From Puffinus mauretanicus (taxonomy: Eukaryota > Chordata > Aves > Procellariiformes > Procellariidae): a stretch of 64,000 nt of DNA. Numbering within the stretch: position 1 is the stretch's first letter; the number at the start of each line of letters is the position of its first letter. The stretch covers positions 1,612,001 through 1,676,000 of the forward strand of contig JAJKFH010004053.1 of NCBI GenBank assembly GCA_023333565.1, in the 5' to 3' direction. The notes under the pieces are model-generated. The model ran no database searches, was not told the origin of the DNA, and saw only the letters and a program-made list of their open reading frames with translations. A program made the translations under genes and the position numbers. This document shows, one piece after another, positions 14,101 through 27,395 of the stretch.

Positions 14101-17100
14101 GTCCTTATGGCAATGTGCGCATTTGTCAGCAAATAAAAAGATTTTTTTGAACTCTTAGGCTTGTATTAATCATGTTGTGCAATTAATGCAGTTTATGTCA
14201 TTTAGGATCTTACATTTGACCTCATTTGACGATGAGACGTTATAGTCATCACCTATTGTCTCGATTAGATCATTTAAATAAACATGTTGATCTGATGAAG
14301 TAATTCTAGTCTCAACCTCTACCTCTGACTTAAGGTGGCAATATCTAAAAACGTTTAATCTTGCAATAGTGAAACTTCGAGTAGCCGGTAGCATGCTTGT
14401 AAATGTCCAGGTGCCGCTGCTAGGGGTCTTGGTTATTACTGCTGAGGTGGGAATTTTTCTTTTACCAGCTTGTTTTAGTAGTCCAGCAGGAGATATTTTT
14501 AAATCATTTTAGACAACTAGATCTTTCTTTTCTAATTCTCTGTTCTACAACCCAAATAGAAAATGTTGTTTCACTCGTTTCCTGTTAACTCTCCGAGAAA
14601 TGTTGTACCTCTGTCTTGACCAAACAAAAAGTAGGCATGCTACTGTTCTGCTGGACAACTAGAAACTGTTTACTCGTTCTGTTGACCCAGTTCCAGCCAA
14701 GCAGTGAATCTGGAATACAAAAAAATCAGACTGTCTTGGTCAAAAACAGAAGCATCAGGTTTTCTGTAATATTTAGTTGCCAATGCCCAGAAAATGGATA
14801 TGAATAATTTCCAGAAGAAAAGCTTTCAAGAGCATATGTGATTTTGAGGATTACCACGCACAAGAGGATTATTATCTGAGAGACAAAGGGGATAAGAGAT
14901 TACAGCACATTAAAGGGGAGTTGTTTTACATCAAAGGTGTAGTATGGTTACACTGTGTAATACAAGGCCTTGGCCAGGGAGCCTTCTGCCACAGGGCTAT
15001 TTGTAACAAGGATGAGGGAGCCAGACAGTCGGATTTAGTATGAGCTTTCAAGCTCTTTTAACTTTTCTGATTTCAGCTCTATACACCAGTGTTCGAAATA
15101 TGCAAAGATGTTTGCATTCAGAAGTGAATTAACAGCAACAATAATCAGCTTACAGATTCCTGTTCTGTGATATGCTGCAGAAAAAAAGAGAAAAAACCTC
15201 CAGACATTTAGGTCAAATATAAAAAGCCTGTGGGCTGGTTGGAGAGAGCACCCAGCTGAATGATCACATGATTCTTTGGAAGGAATTTCTATTGAACTGC
15301 CTAGCAAAATAGCCTCTTCTCTTTGGCAAAAGGCATATCTCAAACGTTTAGTTTCCTTCATCTTGTCTTGCAGATTTGTTTTCATCAACCGATTACAGCA
15401 AAAATCTGGAAAAAAAATTTTTTATTGGGTGTTTACTTATAAATTATCATGTGATACATTTTTAACATAAGAAGTTTATATATTCTTGTAAATTTTGCAT
15501 TAAAAAAATTGTCAATCAGCACTACTATGGCAATAGGCAGGTAAGGTCTAGCCCTATGACAGGAACTTAATTCCCTTGCATCCCATTTTGCTTCCTCTGC
15601 CTGCAGATATAGCTTGAAACTCACTTGTAGGTCAGATTTGAGCCTTGAAGCTGTGACAGCATTCCTGTAAGTAAGTTTGCAGCTGAATGACAGTTCCACA
15701 TTGTCTGTCCCAAGAGCAGAGCACAGCAATTCATTAACTCTGAACGATCATCCAGCCACTTGACATATCCCTATACGTATCCCGACCCTCTGGGGACTGG
15801 GTAGGTAAGTTCCAGTATTCATCAAATAAAGCATCCAGACACACTGCGATAAGCCTACTGTTCGTGTAATTAAATAAATGCAGGGAGCATGTTAATGAGT
15901 CTTTGGCACCGCGAGCCGCTCGGCAGCAGCAGAGTTTGGCAAGCCACTTTTCATGACGCAGTGGTGTTCACCTGCAGACGCGAGTGCCTCTGGGGCCGGC
16001 GTGTGCCTGATGGGCACGCACTGTCCTTTCCGCCCGAAGCCTAAAATACCATCGACCGAGGAAAGAGGGTTTGTAGTTCGTGCATCATCTGGCAGGCTTT
16101 CCCAGGGCTGTGGCTGAGGCAGTAACAATAGCAGGCAAACACCAGAGGGAGTTATTGTTCTACTGGAGATCTAGGAAAAGAAAGCCTCGGGATACGGTGC
16201 TTGTAAATAGCGTGGCCGAGGTTTCTAACCAAAGAAAAAAGTTCAGATGACATGATCTACAAAAAATACAAATAGTGAAACCATTCATTCTAGCGATGTT
16301 TGCAAGAGTTTGCCGCCTTCGCGATTTTTCAGTGCTGACTCCAATGTACTGATTCCTTGTACCAAGGAGTTGCTGCAGAACACCCGCTTGCCGTCCAGTA
16401 ACTTTTTAAGACCTGTTTGCAATACTAGACACTTACAGTTCAGTGTCCAGAGCCAGATGTGCCAGAAATAAGAAATAACCATTTTTACTTGTTTATTAAA
16501 TGAGTCTTTTCTCCTGGTCCATCCACACATGCCCTCCCTCCATCAGTGCCTATGTCTGAACTGGTAAAGTCCTTGGACCCTGAGGTGTGCTGCATGCTGG
16601 AAAGGGACCAGGATGCAACCATCTCCCCAGGTGCCCTGGCTTTCCATGGAAGCAAATCTGGGTACACAGATAGGAAAGAAGCGAGTGAGTTATCTACTCA
16701 CTAGAAATGAGCTGCCCTTTCAGCTGCTATACCTGTATTTTGTGCCTGCTAAAAGTCTGTCCTCCTTCTGCCCACAAAGTCTCAGGCTGGCCTGGACCAG
16801 GAAAAGTGAATCCCCTGGGCTCCCCACACAGAGACTCTGTAACTGCTCAATTTTCAGTAACTGATTGAAAGAAAACACGTGGACAGCCCTAGGTGAATCT
16901 ATGCCAGTATTTTTTAGAAAAACATTTCAACAAACAAACTGGCCCAACTCCATTACGGTTCACACAATGCTGGGGCAGGTGGGAAGCTTCTCCAGTTCAC
17001 TGCTGAACTTCCAAGACAATGAACTAAAACAGAGGCTCGCTTTCTGCTTTTTCACCACATGTAATTAATGCTTCTGCGCTGACTGCTTTTAGTTTCTTTT

Positions 17101-17361
17101 ATTTACACGGTGCTTAACTTTCCACAGCCACTACACTGAGGTTCACCTGTGGAACATGAAGCGAAGATCAGCTCATTACACAATCCAGCTGTCTTTTCAG
17201 CAGAAAAGACTTCAAAGTTCTCTTCTGTTCTCAAAAGGGTATTCTGTAAAAATCGTCCTTTCATTGATGAATATCAAAGTAAATCCGGGCTAAGCCCGAT
17301 GTTAAATTGTATACCCCTGGCTTTCACAATGCTGCCAAGGTGAAGGATTCTGCAACAAAAC
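8147..17361 (+). other. Upstream intron sequence, no gene recognised
   Basis: This is mostly unique AT-rich sequence. Noted inside it are a short LTR-like stretch at 10577-10602, a TAAT-rich candidate conserved element around 12360-12590, and CpG-containing GC-richer patches around 13640-13950 and 15900-16100. Open frames of 60-120 codons occur on both strands, but none resembles a protein I know and none has supporting splice structure. Confidence 0.55.
10577..10602 (+). mobile_element. Possible avian ERV LTR 5'-end remnant
   Basis: The stretch TGTCGTGGTTTAACC followed by TGGCAGGCAGC resembles the start of a common bird endogenous-retrovirus LTR family, which begins TGTCGTGGTTTAACCCC as I remember it. 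Only about 26 bp match, after which the sequence reads as ordinary intron. No coding portion or second LTR was seen. It could be a truncated fossil or a chance match. Confidence 0.35.
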
Positions 17362-17377
17362 TTTTTTTTTTTTTTTT
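17362..17377. repeat. Poly(T) tract, 16 nt
   Basis: A pure T run lies immediately upstream of a candidate exon at 17434-17574. It is followed by ACAG and, 16 bases later, by TTACAG, so it could act as a polypyrimidine tract. Confidence 0.9.
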
Positions 17378-17433
17378 ACAGTTTTATTACAGGTGTGTAA
17401 GGTCTAATAGAGATGAGTCTATTCTCTTCTTAG

Positions 17434-17574
17434 GTGTGTCAGCTTTACAGAGCTCATCAGCACAAAAAGAGGATCTTGGCACTGTTATAATGGTGAGCAT
17501 AGAAGATGCTTCGCACATTCAGGTGGATGACTTGCATTGTAGAGACCTTTTAAAAGATCTGGGCTTTATTAGAG
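17434..17574 (+). other. Candidate cassette exon (unconfirmed), 47 codons, phase 1-1
   Basis: Seen: a strong acceptor context (CTATTCTCTTCTTAG), 141 bp open in one frame, and a GTGCGT donor. The translated piece includes EDLGTVIMVSIEDASHIQVD and ends DLLKDLGFIRG. Both ends fall in phase 1, the same phase at which DLGAP1 exon A begins, and 141 is divisible by 3. If spliced between the upstream DLGAP1 exon and exon A, it would add 47 residues without breaking the frame. I do not recognise the peptide in any protein. Chance is a real alternative: an open stretch of 47 codons is not rare, and cryptic splice sites abound in introns. Confidence 0.25.
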
Positions 17575-20500
17575 GTGCGTGTTTAATTGTTGATTCATTA
17601 AATCAGAGCCATACACAAATTATCCAGGCAGCAAATCTTTTTCTTCAGATAGGTAAAAGAGCACCCTGAGAGAACTAGAATCAAATTCTCATCTTAATTA
17701 CATCAACATAAATGTAGAGGAGGAGAAATATATTTAGGTATTTAATAATGTGGATGGGTGCCTGTTAAATTCACAGAAACCCCTATGCAAACCAAATGTT
17801 TAAGCAGGTTTGGTTTTGTAAATCAGTTTAAATATCAGTATCTCTGTGACTTCAGGTCTGTTTCCTTGATCGCAAGGTAATACATGGCTCCTGATTTTGA
17901 AGGTAAAAATCAGCGTACAGATTTGAATCTTCCTACAATATGGAGAGAAGTAAAGGTTATATATAAAGGCCAACTTCAGCCTCGGAAGATAAATCTCCCT
18001 GGGCTGCTGTCATAGTCAGCGTAAAGACAGGGGCTCCTCCCTGCACTTAAAGTTAGGCTGTAGTGACAGCGCTGTCTTCAGAAGCAATACTGTCAGGCGG
18101 TATCTCTGTCCCTACTTCACAGTTTATCGCTCCCTCCTCTGCTAATATGGCTATTTTCTGGAGCTGTGCTGTGAATCTGGCTTTAAAAAAAAAAAAACAA
18201 AAAGAAGAGAGAAGGGAAAAAAAACCTGAATGTAAAAGCAGTGATGCGTATCATGTACCTGATCTGGTTGACAGCACCATCCAACTGATGTGCTTTAGTA
18301 CAGGTGGGGATGTAGCGGTGCAGAAGTGGCAGGAAGTGGCCAAGGGATCTACATCGGTACTACCACTGCAGATAACCAACATCAAACCTTGTCCTTAATA
18401 CGTGCTCTGAAAGGAGCTGAAATGATCCTTTATGAACAGCCCATTCATTGGGGACGTTTTCATTATAGGCTTCTAAATATTTCCCTGCGACGTTTCTATG
18501 TGAGGCTAAAACATTTCTATATGACTTGCCCACAACTCCTGAGACGTGCCGGTGTTTCTTCTGCAACAGCACTGTAGCACTGCGGTAAAGTGAAATAATA
18601 TTTTTTGTAAAATAGCTTTTATGACGAATTCTGCTGGTTGGCCTGGAGAACACTGGCTTGCTGAGGAATGGGGAGAATCTGCACAGGAGCTTGTGAGTCT
18701 AGCAACTGTCCTCCATTGAGTACAGATATCCAAAACACGCTGTTTTATAGACCTGAAGCAATATGTTGTCATCACCCAAAACATAAAAACATGGTGAGTA
18801 TCTCTTAAGACCAAAGTACAATAGCAAACACAGGAGCTGGGGCATTGATTTGTTGAGCTGTACCTCTCGGTGCATGACAGAAACAACAGAAACTCGCACA
18901 GGTACATCAAAAATGCTAGATATAGCACAGAAGACCTCAGGGCATGACACTGAGAGTGTGTGGGAGTATGGAATGACTATTTTTGGTTAAAGTATGTGCT
19001 GATAGCAGCTTAGATTTGCAAGACAGAAATCTTCGTCTCTTTGATTCTTCCAGAGTGGAAGGAAGTCAGACTCCCTTTCTTCTTTGTTAACAAAGATTCA
19101 AAGATTGATGCTTACTCCATCACCACAGTCCTTTCCTAGCAATAGCAACCATCTAATCCAAAATTGACTAGCATCTCAAATCAAAAAGGAATAGCAAGGT
19201 CACATGCTTATGAATGTTAAATTTATTCATCAGATAAGCATGCCTGTGGAAAGGACAAGTCCTCTGAACTGTTGAGGCAATTTCATTTGTGTAAAACCAG
19301 GCACTACAAACAGTTAAAATTTGCAATGCCAAGCATGACTTACATTCAAAAGTAATCGTTGTTATGTTACCTTAAAGCTCAGAAGGCTTTGCCAGGCAGC
19401 ATGTATGGACAGCAGAGGAGGCATTTGTAACGTGAAGAATCATCTCTCACTAAGATCTATGTCTGTGAAAAGAAATCCCACACCTCAGGGATAAGAACAA
19501 GGGAAAAAAGGTCAGCTTGCCCTTGGGAAAATATGGCTTGCAAAGCTCATATAGTTCCTCTTTAATAATACATTTTTAGAAACCTGCGCTTTTGAATGCC
19601 TCCTTTGAACAACACCCACTCTTTGGGGCCCTTTCATGAGGACTTAAAACCTGCAATAAATGAATCTTAGTCACAGAAGTGTGTGCCTGCATGTCAGACT
19701 GCAAACAGGGAAAAGAAGGACTGGACAGTAGTCCCAGTGACAACACAGGGACTGATTTCCGAGGGTGAAACTCTTGAGTCCCGTATGTCTTTCTCTGCAG
19801 CCAACTTTTGCATTACCTTCATTTCTAGCTTATATTTTTACATCAAGGTATAAGGACACTTAATTTGATGTTTGTAATCTTCCGAAACCGTAGCCCTTTC
19901 AGAAATATACTTCATCTACCTAAAATACAGTGTCTCCTACAGCATATTTTTCCTAGCTCAGCTGGGTTCACACCCATTTAGCAAGTTAGCGTAATGTCTT
20001 TTTCCAAAGGGTTTACGTATTAATAAATATTCAGTACTCCTTTGAGTCCCCTGACCAGTTTATTCCTCTAATTTTAATAAAGGATGCTTGTTTAGAAAGT
20101 TTACCGGATGTCTTTAGAGTCTGATGTAATTTTATCACTGGTAGCCTGTCAGGATCAGTCAGCAAAGTGTTTAATCAATACCTACCGATGCTGAGCTGTT
20201 AGCATGCTCTCATCCCCCTTCCTGCAACACCTTCCTTTCATTTATGCAGCAGAATTCACTTCAGAAAAGTTGCATAGGCATCAGCCCAGGATTTGCCCGA
20301 GGCTACTAACTGAAAACATGTTCAGGTTAGCTGGGAGCAGCCCCAGAGGCGGTTCTGCTTTGCTTCTGCTGTGTCCAGTCTAATCTGTCACTCACTGGAT
20401 CCTGGATCCATGCTGGGTTCTCTTGGGAACCCAAAATATGTCTAGCTGCTTTTGCCAAATTGGAGAAGCAAAGGTCTACGCAGTCCATCCTGAATCCAGT

Positions 20501-23500
20501 CCTACTTCCATGCTCGGGGATCATTAGGGAGTTTATTTCTCACCCTAGCTCTGGTGTGGGCTAGAGGAAAGACACATGTAAGCAGAATACACTTTTGTAA
20601 ATAAGTTTGAGGGACCTTTTCATAGTAAGGTGTTGGGATAGTGCAGTAACGATCTCAATTTCCCTCCGTCTGTTTTCCTTCATCCCTAAAATGACATAGA
20701 AAACACCCATGTTCCAGAACGTAGCATGATTCGTATTAAAGTCTGTCCTTGGCCAAGTCCGTACTTGACAGTTCTTGTGCTTTGCAGAGGATTATTTCAG
20801 GAGGCAGTCGGGGAGAGAACAACCAAAGACTGAAGCTATTTGTACACACAGATGTGTATTCCTGGGCTAGCATTTCCCTGCCTGACCTCAGGAAGACGTG
20901 ATGAAACACAGTACTAGCTGCTGAGCCAGTGAGGCTCTTTGAACTGATAACCATGTCATGTTCTGTGATGTGGTTTGCCTGGAAACCTATTTGTTTCTTT
21001 TGAAAATCCAAAATACCGAAATGACATCAGTTGTAGTGTGCACTGAAAAACCTAGGCTGAGATGGCAGACTGTTTTATTCCATAAATGATTGCAGATGTT
21101 TGGGTGAAGGCTGCAAAACATGAGGCTTTTCAAACGTGTACATGTGGGGAAGGAAACTAGGGACATATATAAACATGAACATATTTGTTATATATTACAG
21201 CCAGTCAGCTGATCCCATTTCAGATTGGCAATTATTAAAGATGTGCAAAAATAAGTGGAAACTATGATAGCTGCAATACATCTGGTTTAGTGAGTGTTTT
21301 TTATTTCTGACTCTATAGGCTTACGTCCCTTTGTCTGATGCCAGTTACATACTAGACACATAGAACTGTCAGCAATCTGAAGAAGAGGCTTAGGAAATAC
21401 ACTGCTGGTTTTTATTACCACCAGACTGCAAAAGCACACAGCCTGAGCTGGTTTTCCAACAGGCTTAGTCTCAGCTCTACGTCCCAGGAGCCTGCTATGC
21501 TAAGTAAGATCTGGCTGGTACCAATTTAGGAAGCTCTCTAAGTATGTGATGCCCTTTAAGCGACTGAGTCATTTGCCAGAGTCACAGGCATGGGAAAAAG
21601 ATAGGACGAAGAGCTACTGGCTGAAGAATTACTGGCATTAGGTCTCCCTCCTGATCTCCAGATTTGGGCTGTTTGGCGTTGAATTCCAGAAGGAAGGTCC
21701 TAATAGTTCTTGCTGACGCTGGATGAAGAAGGTGAGTGACGGGGGCTGTTGGAGGCCATGGCCACCTGCTTCCCAGCCATAGGAAAAAACCAAGTCATCG
21801 TGGGCCTTCAGCTTCAAAAAGCCGATGGCAGGCAAAATTTGTCACAGCAAAATGGTTTTTGTGTCATCTTTTTGGGCCAAATTCCAGCTTATTAATACGT
21901 TGCTTTATAATAATTCTGACAAGTCCTTCAGCTGACTTGTCACAGCTTAACCCTCTATGCAGCTGTGGACAGAGAGTGAAGAATTTGCTGCTGTATGCTT
22001 CCAGTTGTTCTTCAGAGTTATCTCTAGTTATATTAGTATTAAGTTCTTATAAACCCGACTGACATTTCTACAGCTTGTGTGTTTATTACTGATGACAAAT
22101 TACAAATGAAGTTTCAAGCATTTATGCAGCAGAAAATCTCATCGTTCAGTCCTCGTAAAAATTAAAGTGTCAACTACTTTTTTCAAAGCTGTCCTTTTTA
22201 ACAAACTTTGCATCTTTTGCAATGTGCACAGTTGGAAGATGGAAAACATAATTTCTTTCCTGATCAGTGTTGTTCTTTTCCATTTGACAGACATTTTATT
22301 TTAAAGTGTTTTCACATCTGCAAATGTCCCCTTTCTGTTTACAGCTCTGTCTTTGCATCAGTCAATGTTGTCAGCAGTAAGGTGAACAATTACAGGTAGA
22401 AAAAAGCAATGAGGCAATCACACACATGGTATATTGATGTGAGTGTGCCAAAAAAGCTGAAATTGAATTGCACACGGGTAGGGAAGAAAATGCACTGTTA
22501 TTACGAAATGTGCAAAACTATTTAGATGTTTTGTTGTTACTATATGGGTTCAAGAAGCAACCATACAAATAAATGAAATAAAATCCACTAAGGGCTATAA
22601 TTGCGAAGGATACCACATCAGACTAGGGAAATTGCTGAACTGCAAGTCACTGGAGCTGGGAGAGTGGCTGGGAGAGAGAACATGCTTTGCCTCGTTCTTG
22701 TCTTGAGCAGCCTGCCTTAGCCACCATCCGAGACAGCCGTAACAAGGTGGAGGTTTGGCTGCTCTTGCAGTGTTGCAGTGAGCAAAACAGCTTCTTAAAA
22801 TTGATAGAAATCCTAATTGTCAGCATGGGCTTACGCCCGCTAAGTGTTCCACCCATATCTGTTGCCTTATTTTCAAGTAACTGCACACAATTGAGACAGT
22901 GTCTCAAGTGAAAAAGAAAAATCGGGTTTCGGGTGCATAGGTTCAAAAAGAACTCTACAAAGAAGGTAAAATTTAGCCAATGATTTCAAAACTTGTTGCT
23001 CGTATTCTGTGGTTTGTTCTTTTCTCAGTACACCCAACTTCATAAATGAGTTTGTGTTTAAAATGTCTTCTCATGTGTAGCGACGTCAGATAGGTTCAGT
23101 AAAACTTAGCAACTGGTGGGGAAAAAGAGCACAAAATGTTTGCGGGTTCCGTCCACGTGAAAAGCAGCAGACAGCATCACAGATTGAAACTGGTGCCCAA
23201 GTGGCACCAGGGACTAAGGGTTTCATCAAGAGCAAGTTGAAGTCAGTATGATAATGGCTGGAGACAGAATCTGACCCAAGTATCAAGGCTCCGGCTGAGT
23301 TCAGCAGAGCTGAAGACAGTGAAAACAGCACACCTGGTGCAATTGTTATTGCATCCCACAGTGTTAAGCTATGACCTGGGAAAGAGAACTAGTACGGAGC
23401 CACCCAGTGCATCTTGCCTGAGAGAAGCTGCCACTGCCATGCAAGCAACATTAATACAGAGCAGCAAGAACCTGACAGCAAGATGGAAGCACTATTGAGA

Positions 23501-23766
23501 GAATAGAAGTGCTTGGTTTAGTTAACTTTATGGGACCATCCAGACTCCTGAGCCAGTACTCCTAGTGTCTTGCAAGGTTGCATTCTCAGTAGTGATGGTG
23601 AGCATCAAAAGGAAGGGGAGGTGACGGTGCAAAAGCTGTTGTGCTGCAAAGAAGGTAAAGTGAATTTTTGGTTGTGTCGTGCAAAAATGAATGGTTCTGC
23701 TTCATTAGAAATAGAACATAGGATGTTTCTTGCTTCAAGTGATGAGACTTTTAAATCCTGGCTGGT

Positions 23767-23814
23767 TCTGGGGTAAGATGTAAGCCTGGATCTGGGGTAA
23801 GATGTAAGCCTGGA
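23767..23814. repeat. Perfect two-copy tandem repeat, 24-bp unit
   Basis: The unit TCTGGGGTAAGATGTAAGCC plus TGGA is present twice without a mismatch (23767-23790 and 23791-23814). The lack of divergence suggests a recent duplication, or an assembly or slippage polymorphism. Confidence 0.95.
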
Positions 23815-24292
23815 TCACATCCAAGCAGAATTTACCTGCAGTGACAGCAATAGCGCGTTATGCTGATAAGTACTAAAGGCATGCTGATGCTGGAGGAAAT
23901 TCTGTATACTCTGGTTCTGGTCTGAGAGTTGAGGAACACAGCTGCCTGCATGTTCCCCTTTCTTGGGCAACACCACAAATCAAGCAGGCTGGTCTTCACG
24001 TCACTCTGTACTAGAAATTGTTGGCAATTATTTTGAAACAGCTCATTTTTTAGTAAGTACTATCTCGATGACATCATTTGAGGTATACATCTGGAAGCCA
24101 TATTCCTATTTGAATCTCCCAGTCATAACAGGTAGGAGCACATTAAAATTTGGGGGAGGGCTTGCTTGGCCAAGGTGCTATGCAGACATGGTAGTTCGGC
24201 TGTAGAACCAATGGGTTTGTTTAATTCACCAGCATGCTAGAGGGGCTTTTATGAGGCTTTGCAAGATGTAATCCAGAGGACCTCATGGTTTC

Positions 24293-24305
24293 TTTTTTTT
24301 TTTTT
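24293..24305. repeat. Poly(T) tract
   Basis: T13 followed by CCTCCCCGCC. It is simple low complexity with no adjacent recognisable retroelement. Confidence 0.85.
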
Positions 24306-27300
24306 CCTCCCCGCCTTGGACAAGAAGATAATTTCAGATTGAGGCATCTGTAGCATATGTTTTCTGCAGAGCTGGTGAAAATAGAAACATTTCAGTGAGG
24401 TCCCTATATGAGTTACGTCACTTGTTTTTTGACTCGGCAATCGGAGAGGAACTAGCGAGGAAGCCTGCTGTCACTGCTGGAGAAAGGATATAGGTCCTGG
24501 CGGCAAGCCCAGGCCTGCTCAGCAGATCAAAGGCTCTTCCCTTGGCTCCCAGAGCAGCCGGAAAAGCAGCTGCCCAGTCCCCTTTCAGCATCCTTCATTC
24601 CTTTCCCCTGTTTGTGCCAGCAAACAACTTCTTTTCGCTCCCCACCTCAGCAATAGTCTCTTTTTTTCCCCTCGGTATCCTGCCAAGCAAGGTCCTTTTA
24701 GGGAGAGCGCTTGTGTTTACTACCTGCAGGTCCCTGGGCCAGCCAGTGGGAAGGCGCTGGGGATGCTGTGTTTCTTACACGCTCCTCCCTCCTCCCAGAG
24801 ACGCTCCCAGCTGCTGACTTTAACCTGGAAGAGGAGGCAAAGCCGAAAGGAACAAGCCGTGGTTATAAACCACATGCCGTTTTCCAAGCCAGCCCGATGG
24901 AAGATTTCAATTTGGAAAAGTACTTTTTGTGCCAAAACAGCATAACAGCCACGCTTTGAAAGTCTTCCCACTCACCTCCCAGAAAAATAAATAGTGTGGC
25001 TTTTTTGTGGGCTGCTTGGTGGTGGTTTTTCCTTTTTAAATACATGACTGCCTTCCTCCAGAGCTGCTGCTTGTCGGTGCTGCTCGTCGCCGTCCCTGTT
25101 AACTGGTTCCTGCCAGGAGGTTTGTCCGCTATGAAAGGAAAGTCAAGCAGACGTGTCGGAGAACTGCAGACTCTGCAAGAAGAATATTATGTCTGCTATT
25201 ACAGTGCCGTTTCTTCTTAAGTTACACGATGGGCTGGTTGATGGGAGGCTTTAAAAATAACTGCACTGCGCTTCAAAGGCGCACGCAGCCCTTAGGTACC
25301 AAATTACTGCTAAAAAGGGGGTGAGTGCCTGACCCTTGACTGCCCCGCAGGCAGTGTCTGCATCACCAGCACTTTTTATTCTCCCTGGTTTTGCGAGTCG
25401 GTCAGACCAGTAGTGGTAGGTGAATAAACTGTCCTGTCTGGGTCTGCTAAGGGTCTTGGAAATATTTCTGTAATTGCTTTTGTTAGCACTGCGAGGCACT
25501 CCGGCTTGCAATCGCAGCTGCAGCTGTGGATGTGAGGTTTTCCTTGCTCAATAAGCGGTCCCCGAGCATAGGTTTGCTGACTAATGATCTGCCATAATTA
25601 AAATTACTATGGGAGCAATATTTTAAAAGATCTTTGTGCCCAATGTGAGCTTCTATGGGCTATTAAAGATGCGAGCCTTTTGGGAGCTCCTCTGGGGAGC
25701 AGAAGCTCTTCTTGCTGTGTTCGCATACTGCTAATAAGGCCCTCGTATGGGTTTGCCTACTACAAATTGCCAGTAATTAATAATATTCTATATAGAAGCA
25801 TCAGAAACAGTTAAAGCATGCGACTGCGGACTGGCCCAGTGCCTAGCCCAGCTGCTTGGTAGGTCCGTATCTGTAGGCAAGTTATTCTATGCCTCAGTTT
25901 CTCCTTCAGTAAAATGAAGAGAATATGAGACTTAGTGATGCTTGTAAAATGTTTAATGTCTATGGGTAGGTGGTGGAAACCACTGGAAATGACAGGTGTA
26001 GAAGCAGTAAAGGAAGAGAGAGGTTATTTTCCATAGCTTTGCTTATTATACCTGATGCTGTTATAATGGAATCTAATTTTCTAACTCATCTTTTGCACAA
26101 ATATCCTATATTAGACAGCAGTGGCACTGTAGGGGGAATTAGAATAAGTGGAGAGAGTGAACTGCAGGATCATTATCACCAGAAATACGTATCATTGTTT
26201 ATTATCATAAAGTACCTCTAACGAGGCACAATTATGCCTGTAATTTTTTTTCTCATTGTTGTTCTTAATTGTTCTTCTCCGTGTGTCTCCTACGACTGTT
26301 TCTTTATTATGTGTATTGCGAAACTCCTCAGGGGTCCCAGCGAGGCACCAGTATCGCGGAAAGGCAGGGGAGCCCCCCGAGTACATGCAGTCATTTCTCT
26401 CTCTTATCTCTCTTCTCTGCCTTTATTGGCAACTTCCCACTTGCCTCTTCCTTCCTCCCTGCGAGTCTGGTTTTGTCTTTACTACACCTGAAACAAATTA
26501 TTTTGACAAAACGAATATAAAAAAGGGAGGGCAAAACACTCTCTTGTGTTTTGTTTAGTAGAAAAACGTGCGCCATTATAAAGTATCGAAACTGTTACGA
26601 CTATGTAGGAAAATTCAGGTAACGAGCAAAACAAATGGATACCCAAAGCAAATGTGTGGATGCACCGTATGGGATTTAATCCAAGACCACGCCATATATT
26701 TATCCCGGGAGAGATATGCAGTAGTTACAGGCCCTAATCTTCAACAGATTGTAGAATTCTGGAAAATTAATCATTACAAGAAGTTTTTAAAGGATTTCAA
26801 GGAGTGGGTGAAGAAAGTAATTTGTCTTGAGCGGCCAGCTCAGCACTTTCTTGATCTTTTTACTGTCCCAGTAAATCATTTGCTGGGGCAAACTTTCAAA
26901 AAACTCCCACACAAACTATGCTAGGCAAAATGTCCCAAAAGTAATATTAGTCTCTGTTTATGCTTTCCGGATCTGAAAAAAAGAGGTTGTAATACCAGGG
27001 TGGTACAGGCCCCTGCCTGATAGTGTGGGGGCTTGAAAGCTTCCCTTTTCTGAAAAAATATTTAGTGACTTTTTCAGGACTATGAGGCTGTTCATTTCTC
27101 ATTTAACCTTGCTTTTATATGTTTTATTTCTGTGATACCCGATACAAAATTCCAAGTAGTACCACAGTGCGAGATCATAAACTGCCACATCTTTTCTCTT
27201 TAGAATGAGTAAAATGAAATATAAGATTTTTTTTTTTCCTGTAAATTGTTCTGGTTGACTTTGCTGGCTTAGAGCAGAGGTGTGGTTTGAAACGTTCAGA

Positions 27301-27366
27301 TTTTAAAATATTAAGGGGAAAAAAAGAGAGAAAAGGAGGAATTGTGTAAGTTCTATTCTCCCTGCC

Positions 27367-27395
27367 TATAAAAGGCTCCCAGAAAATCTGGGAGC
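27367..27395 (+). other. TATA-like box abutting a perfect 9-bp hairpin
   Basis: TATAAAAGG (27367-27375) overlaps by one base the stem GCTCCCAGA (27375-27383), which pairs perfectly with TCTGGGAGC (27387-27395) across an AAA loop. No transcript or open frame downstream supports a promoter, so this is listed as a structural motif only. Confidence 0.4.

Noticed and set aside
18185..18230. A-rich tract after CTTT as a processed-gene tail
   Set aside because: No AATAAA at a suitable distance and no coding similarity upstream. It is plain low complexity.
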